Shown here: positions 4,550 to 6,917 of the stretch, one piece after another
How the letters are laid out: each line of letters starts with the position of its first letter
How positions within the stretch are numbered: position 1 is the stretch's first letter
NCBI GenBank assembly: GCA_023261405.1
Contig: JAHFOZ010000222.1
Location: 1-6,917, forward strand
Direction of reading: 5' to 3'
Origin: Planctomycetota bacterium
GTDB lineage: Bacteria; Planctomycetota; MHYJ01; JACPRB01
Length of the DNA stretch: 6,917 nt
Translations under genes and position numbers: made by a program
Notes under the pieces: generated by a model
What the model was told of the DNA's origin: nothing
The model's input: only the letters and a program-made list of their open reading frames with translations
The model's database searches: none

Positions 4550-5191
4550 TCAGGGAAGGCGCGCGCGGAGCGGGCAGGTCTCGCAGCGCGCGGTGGGGCG
4601 GCAGAACTCTTTGCCCACCGCCACGATCAGCGCGTGGAACTCGTTGTAGAGCGCCGCGTCGCGGGGCAGGGCGCGCTCGAAGGTCTCCTTGAGGTCATCG
4701 TACCCGGTGTCCTCGCCCGCGAGCCCGTGGCGCGTCATCACGCGGTGGGTATAGGTGTCTACGACGAACGAGGGGATCCCGAGGGCGTAGAGGAGGATCG
4801 AGTCCGCCGTCTCGGGGCCGACGCCCTTGACCTCCAGCAGCTCCTCCCGGAGAAGGTCCGGCCGAAGCGCCCTGAGCTTCTCCACGTCGGCCCCGTGGCG
4901 GACGACGAACCAGGCCACGAGGTTCTTGAGCCTCCGCGCCTTGACGCGGAAGTACCCGGCCGGTTTGATCGCCAGGGCGAGCGTGTCCTCGTCGAGCTCG
5001 TGGATCCTGCCCGGATCGAGGAGGTCGTACGCCTTCAGGTTCCGGATCGCCTTCTCGACGTTGCTCCAGGCGGCGCCCTGGGTGAGCACGGCGCCGACCA
5101 TGACCTCGAACGGAGACTCCCCGGGCCACCAGTGCTGGGGCCCGTAGTGCGCGAGCAGGTCCTTGAAGTAATCCCGGAGGGGAAGAGGCAT
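4550..5191 (-). CDS. Endonuclease III-related HhH-GPD DNA glycosylase (COG2231/MagIII type)
   Basis: This 213-residue HhH-GPD protein is predicted to excise damaged bases in base-excision repair. WWPGESPFEVMVGAVLTQ (21-38) followed by NVEKAI (44-49) is the hallmark of the endonuclease III-related group that includes Helicobacter 3-methyladenine glycosylase MagIII, rather than of classic Nth. The helix-hairpin-helix is LLEVKGVGPETADSIL (118-133), and the catalytic Asp is Asp145 in FVVDTYTHRV. Where Nth has its catalytic Lys120 (GVGRKTA) this protein has Glu127, so it should be a monofunctional glycosylase without beta-lyase activity. The C-terminus has Cys197, Cys203 and Cys206 of an iron-sulphur loop, but the protein ends at CPLRARLP, with no fourth Cys. 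The ATG overlaps the ftsY stop by one base (TGATG) and has no ribosome-binding site of its own, which suggests coupling to ftsY. The substrate is unknown; alkylated purines are the best guess. Confidence 0.9.
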   Translation of the reverse strand: MPLPLRDYFKDLLAHYGPQHWWPGESPFEVMVGAVLTQGAAWSNVEKAIRNLKAYDLLDPGRIHELDEDTLALAIKPAGYFRVKARRLKNLVAWFVVRHGADVEKLRALRPDLLREELLEVKGVGPETADSILLYALGIPSFVVDTYTHRVMTRHGLAGEDTGYDDLKETFERALPRDAALYNEFHALIVAVGKEFCRPTARCETCPLRARLP

Positions 5192-6117
5192 CAGTCGGTG
5201 AAGAGGGCCTCGACGAACTCGTCGGCATTGAAGCGCGCGATGTCGTCGGGTGTCTCTCCCAGGCCCACGAACTTGACGGGGATGTCCAGCTTGTTCTTGA
5301 TCGCCACGACGATGCCGCCCTTGGCGGTGCCGTCGAGCTTGGCGAGGAAGAGTCCGGTGACGCTCGTGGCGGCCTTGAAATGCTCCGCCTGGGAGATCGC
5401 GTTCTGTCCGGTCGTGGCGTCGAGGACGAGGAGGACCTCGTGGGGCGCGCCGGGGACCTTCTTCGCGGCCACATTGCGGATCTTGGTGAGCTCCTTCATG
5501 AGGTTCTCCTTGGTCTGGAGGCGGCCGGCGGTGTCGATGAGGAGCACGTCGGCCTTCCGGGCCACGGCGGCGTCGGTGGCATCGAAGACGACCGCGGCGG
5601 GGTCGGCGCCCATCTTGTGCTTGACGATGTCGACGCCCAGGCGCTCGGCCCAGATGCTGAGCTGCTCCACGGCGGCGGCGCGGAAGGTGTCGCTGGCGCA
5701 GAGGATGACCTTCTTGCCGTCGCGGACGAAGTGGCGGGCGAGCTTGGCGATGGACGTGGTCTTTCCCACGCCGTTGACGCCGCAGACCAGGATTACCGTG
5801 GGGCCCGCGGGGGCCCAGAGGACGTCGTTCCCCTTGTCGGTGAGGCGGCGCTTCAGGTCCGCCTTGAGGAATTCGAGGAGCCGGTCGCCCGAGGAGATCT
5901 CCCCCTTCTTCCAGGCGGCGGTGATGGAGTCCATGATCTGGGTGGTCGCCTCGACGCCGAAGTCCGCGCCCAGGAGCGTCTCCTCGATGCGGGTCCGGGT
6001 CTCCTCGTCGAGGGTCCGGAAGAAGGAGAAGATCTTCCGGAGGGGGGCGGTGAAGACCTGCTTGGTCTTCTCGAGCCCCTTCCTGAATTTGTCGACGAAG
6101 CCGGAGAAGAGTCCCAT
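5191..6117 (-). CDS. ftsY: Signal recognition particle receptor FtsY
   Basis: FtsY is the membrane-associated SRP receptor GTPase; it pairs with Ffh to deliver ribosomes making membrane proteins to the translocon. I take the start at 6117, giving 308 residues beginning MGLFSGFVDKFRKGLEKT, the usual amphipathic beginning. The frame extends 13 codons further to a TTG at 6156 with no family resemblance. Residues 1-95 are the helical N domain. The GTPase domain shows G1 GVNGVGKTT (113-121), DTFRAAA (143-149), DTAGR (195-199), AKLD (259-262, where many members have TKLD) and GLGE (285-288). The acidic A domain of E. coli FtsY is absent, as in many bacteria, so the first helix probably contacts the lipid. 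No Shine-Dalgarno precedes either start. A 56-base gap separates it from nusB, and its stop overlaps the downstream glycosylase start. Confidence 0.96.
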   Translation of the reverse strand: MGLFSGFVDKFRKGLEKTKQVFTAPLRKIFSFFRTLDEETRTRIEETLLGADFGVEATTQIMDSITAAWKKGEISSGDRLLEFLKADLKRRLTDKGNDVLWAPAGPTVILVCGVNGVGKTTSIAKLARHFVRDGKKVILCASDTFRAAAVEQLSIWAERLGVDIVKHKMGADPAAVVFDATDAAVARKADVLLIDTAGRLQTKENLMKELTKIRNVAAKKVPGAPHEVLLVLDATTGQNAISQAEHFKAATSVTGLFLAKLDGTAKGGIVVAIKNKLDIPVKFVGLGETPDDIARFNADEFVEALFTD

Positions 6118-6126
6118 GGTGCGGGG

Positions 6127-6156
6127 ATTATCCGAACAAAGGGCCGGGGAACACAA
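6127..6156 (-). promoter_or_regulatory. Possible internal promoter for ftsY
   Basis: On the minus strand GATAAT (6127-6132, 5 of 6 to the -10 consensus) lies 18 bases from TTGTGT (6151-6156, 3 of 6 to the -35 consensus), in the only sizeable gap of the minus-strand unit. Transcription would begin about 3 bases before the ftsY ATG at 6117, a nearly leaderless message. This would fit the absence of a ribosome-binding site. The -35 match is weak. Confidence 0.3.
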
Positions 6157-6173
6157 AGAAAATCCGGACGGCC

Positions 6174-6599
6174 CTACTTCTTCAGCTTCCCGGGGGGCGC
6201 GGCGTTGAGCCGGATGTTGTCGAGGATGCCGTTGACGAAGGGGCCGGAGTTCTTCGTGGAGTACTTCTTGGCCATCTCGATGGCCTCATTGATGGTCACC
6301 AGGGGGGGGATGTCCTCGCGGAAGAGGAGCTCGAAGGTGGCCAGGCGGAGGATGTTCCGGTCGATCGCGGCCATGCGCTTGAGCTGCCAGTTCTTGGCGA
6401 CCTCCTCGACCTTCCGGTCGATCTCGACGCGACGCTCCCAATAGCCGAAGAGGAGTTCGCGCGCGAAGGCCGTGACCTCCGGGTCGCCGGCGCCGGGCTT
6501 GAAGGCCTCCTCGACGTCGGGGAGGAACTCCTCACCCCGGAGGTCGAGCTGGTAGAGGAGCTGCAGGGCGAATTCCCGGGCCTGGGTCCGTTTTCTCAT
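6174..6599 (-). CDS. nusB: Transcription antitermination factor NusB
   Basis: NusB binds boxA RNA together with NusE (ribosomal protein S10) and helps RNA polymerase read through rRNA operons. The 141-residue all-helical protein matches the family in length and order. It has an N-terminal RKRTQAREFALQLLYQLDL (2-20), the central KRMAAIDRNILRLATFELLF (74-93), and the C-terminal NEAIEMAKKYSTKNSGPFVNGILD (104-127), the best conserved NusB signature. The tail PPGKLKK is basic. The start lies 4 bases after the ribH stop (TGAGGCCATG), with only GAGG 2 bases upstream, so its translation is probably coupled to ribH. The ribH-nusB order is widespread in bacteria. Confidence 0.97.
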   Translation of the reverse strand: MRKRTQAREFALQLLYQLDLRGEEFLPDVEEAFKPGAGDPEVTAFARELLFGYWERRVEIDRKVEEVAKNWQLKRMAAIDRNILRLATFELLFREDIPPLVTINEAIEMAKKYSTKNSGPFVNGILDNIRLNAAPPGKLKK

Positions 6600-6603
6600 G
6601 GCC

Positions 6604-6917
6604 TCAAAGCTTCTTCATCAGGCTGGCCATCTCGAGGGCGGCGAGGGCGGCGCTCCTGCCGGCGTTCCCCATCTTCGTGCCGGCGCGCTCGATGGCCTGC
6701 TCCAGGGTGTCGCAGGTGAGGACGCCGAAGATCGTGGGGACGCCCGTGCGGCGGCCCACCTCGGCGATGCCGCGGGCGGTCTCGCGACAGACATGGTCGT
6801 AATGCGCCGTGTCGCCGCGGATGACGCAGCCCAGTCCGATGATGGCGTCTGCGGCGCGGGAGCGGGCGATGCCGCGGGCCGCGGTGGGGATCTCGAGGGA
6901 GCCGGGCACCCAGATCA
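6604..6917 (-). CDS. ribH: 6,7-dimethyl-8-ribityllumazine synthase, C-terminal two-thirds (cut by the window end)
   Basis: RibH condenses 5-amino-6-ribitylaminouracil with 3,4-dihydroxy-2-butanone 4-phosphate to make the lumazine precursor of riboflavin. The 103 visible residues of a usual 150 or so start IWVPGSLEIPTAA, the substrate-binding loop, so the frame continues past the window and the GTG at 6909 is internal Val, not a start. Next come DAIIGLGCVIRGDTAHYDHVC, with the conserved catalytic-region His (AHYD), then GVPTIFGVLTCDTLEQAIERAGTKMGN, with the phosphate-binding Arg of ERAG. The C-terminus AALAALEMASLMKKL is normal. It is the first visible gene of the minus-strand unit; the promoter is upstream of the window. 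Confidence 0.97.
   Translation of the reverse strand, partial: IWVPGSLEIPTAARGIARSRAADAIIGLGCVIRGDTAHYDHVCRETARGIAEVGRRTGVPTIFGVLTCDTLEQAIERAGTKMGNAGRSAALAALEMASLMKKL

Noticed and set aside
4634..6208. Long plus-strand open frame of 524 codons
   Set aside because: It is antisense to the glycosylase and ftsY, whose protein motifs are unmistakable. Its translation is low-complexity, rich in Arg/Ser, Val and Ala, and shows no domain; GC-rich genes generate such shadow frames.
1..6917. CRISPR array, insertion sequence, prophage, tRNA/rRNA or defence system
   Set aside because: I saw no regularly spaced repeats, transposase or integrase motifs, cloverleaf-like segments or defence domains; gene content is housekeeping throughout.

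Overview
This 6.9 kb window of very GC-rich chromosomal DNA (codon third positions are almost all G or C) comes from a free-living bacterium. It carries housekeeping genes rather than a mobile or defence island. Three things give a tentative resemblance to Planctomycetota and related environmental lineages: a stand-alone mreB, a DUF5010/GH99-like secreted-type glycosidase relative, and a large envelope-type protein followed by a small proline-rich membrane protein. No rRNA or other marker is present to settle the taxonomy.

Layout. Positions 1-733 (+): the C-terminus of a protein with a beta-barrel-like tail, then a small single-pass membrane protein with an acidic N-terminus and a proline-rich C-terminus, closed by a strong intrinsic terminator. 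Positions 754-2299 (+): a promoter, an unusually structured leader of about 135 nt, mreB (bacterial actin) and a 73-codon gene of unknown function, possibly ended by a weak terminator. Positions 2265-2642 (-): acpS, convergent with that small gene; the stop codons interlock in a palindromic CTAG. Positions 2718-3992 (+): a 424-residue DUF5010/GH99-like protein with a C-terminal beta-sandwich. Positions 4014-4456 (+): a self-contained cold-shock protein gene with a consensus-like promoter, a leader of about 120 nt and a strong terminator. Positions 4464-4524: a degenerate inverted-repeat element. Positions 4550-6917 (-): a tightly packed unit read as ribH (5' end outside the window), nusB, ftsY and an endonuclease III-related HhH-GPD glycosylase.

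How the genes fit together. The minus-strand unit joins riboflavin synthesis (RibH), transcription antitermination (NusB), membrane targeting (FtsY) and base-excision repair. ribH-nusB is a common bacterial neighbour pair. ftsY and the glycosylase overlap by one base (TGATG), which suggests translational coupling. MreB, and perhaps the two upstream proteins, belong to the cell envelope or its shape.

The most interesting signal is the mreB leader. It has a perfect hairpin at the predicted transcript 5' end and a possible 31-codon upstream ORF whose stop lies one base before the mreB start. It also has an 8-nt segment perfectly complementary to the mreB Shine-Dalgarno region, and a competing 8-bp helix. 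Together these look like a candidate translation-coupled or conformational switch controlling MreB. MreB also has Gln in place of the usual Glu of the E-P motif, as actin does at Gln137. All structural RNA claims come from reading base pairing by eye, without energy calculations or comparative data.
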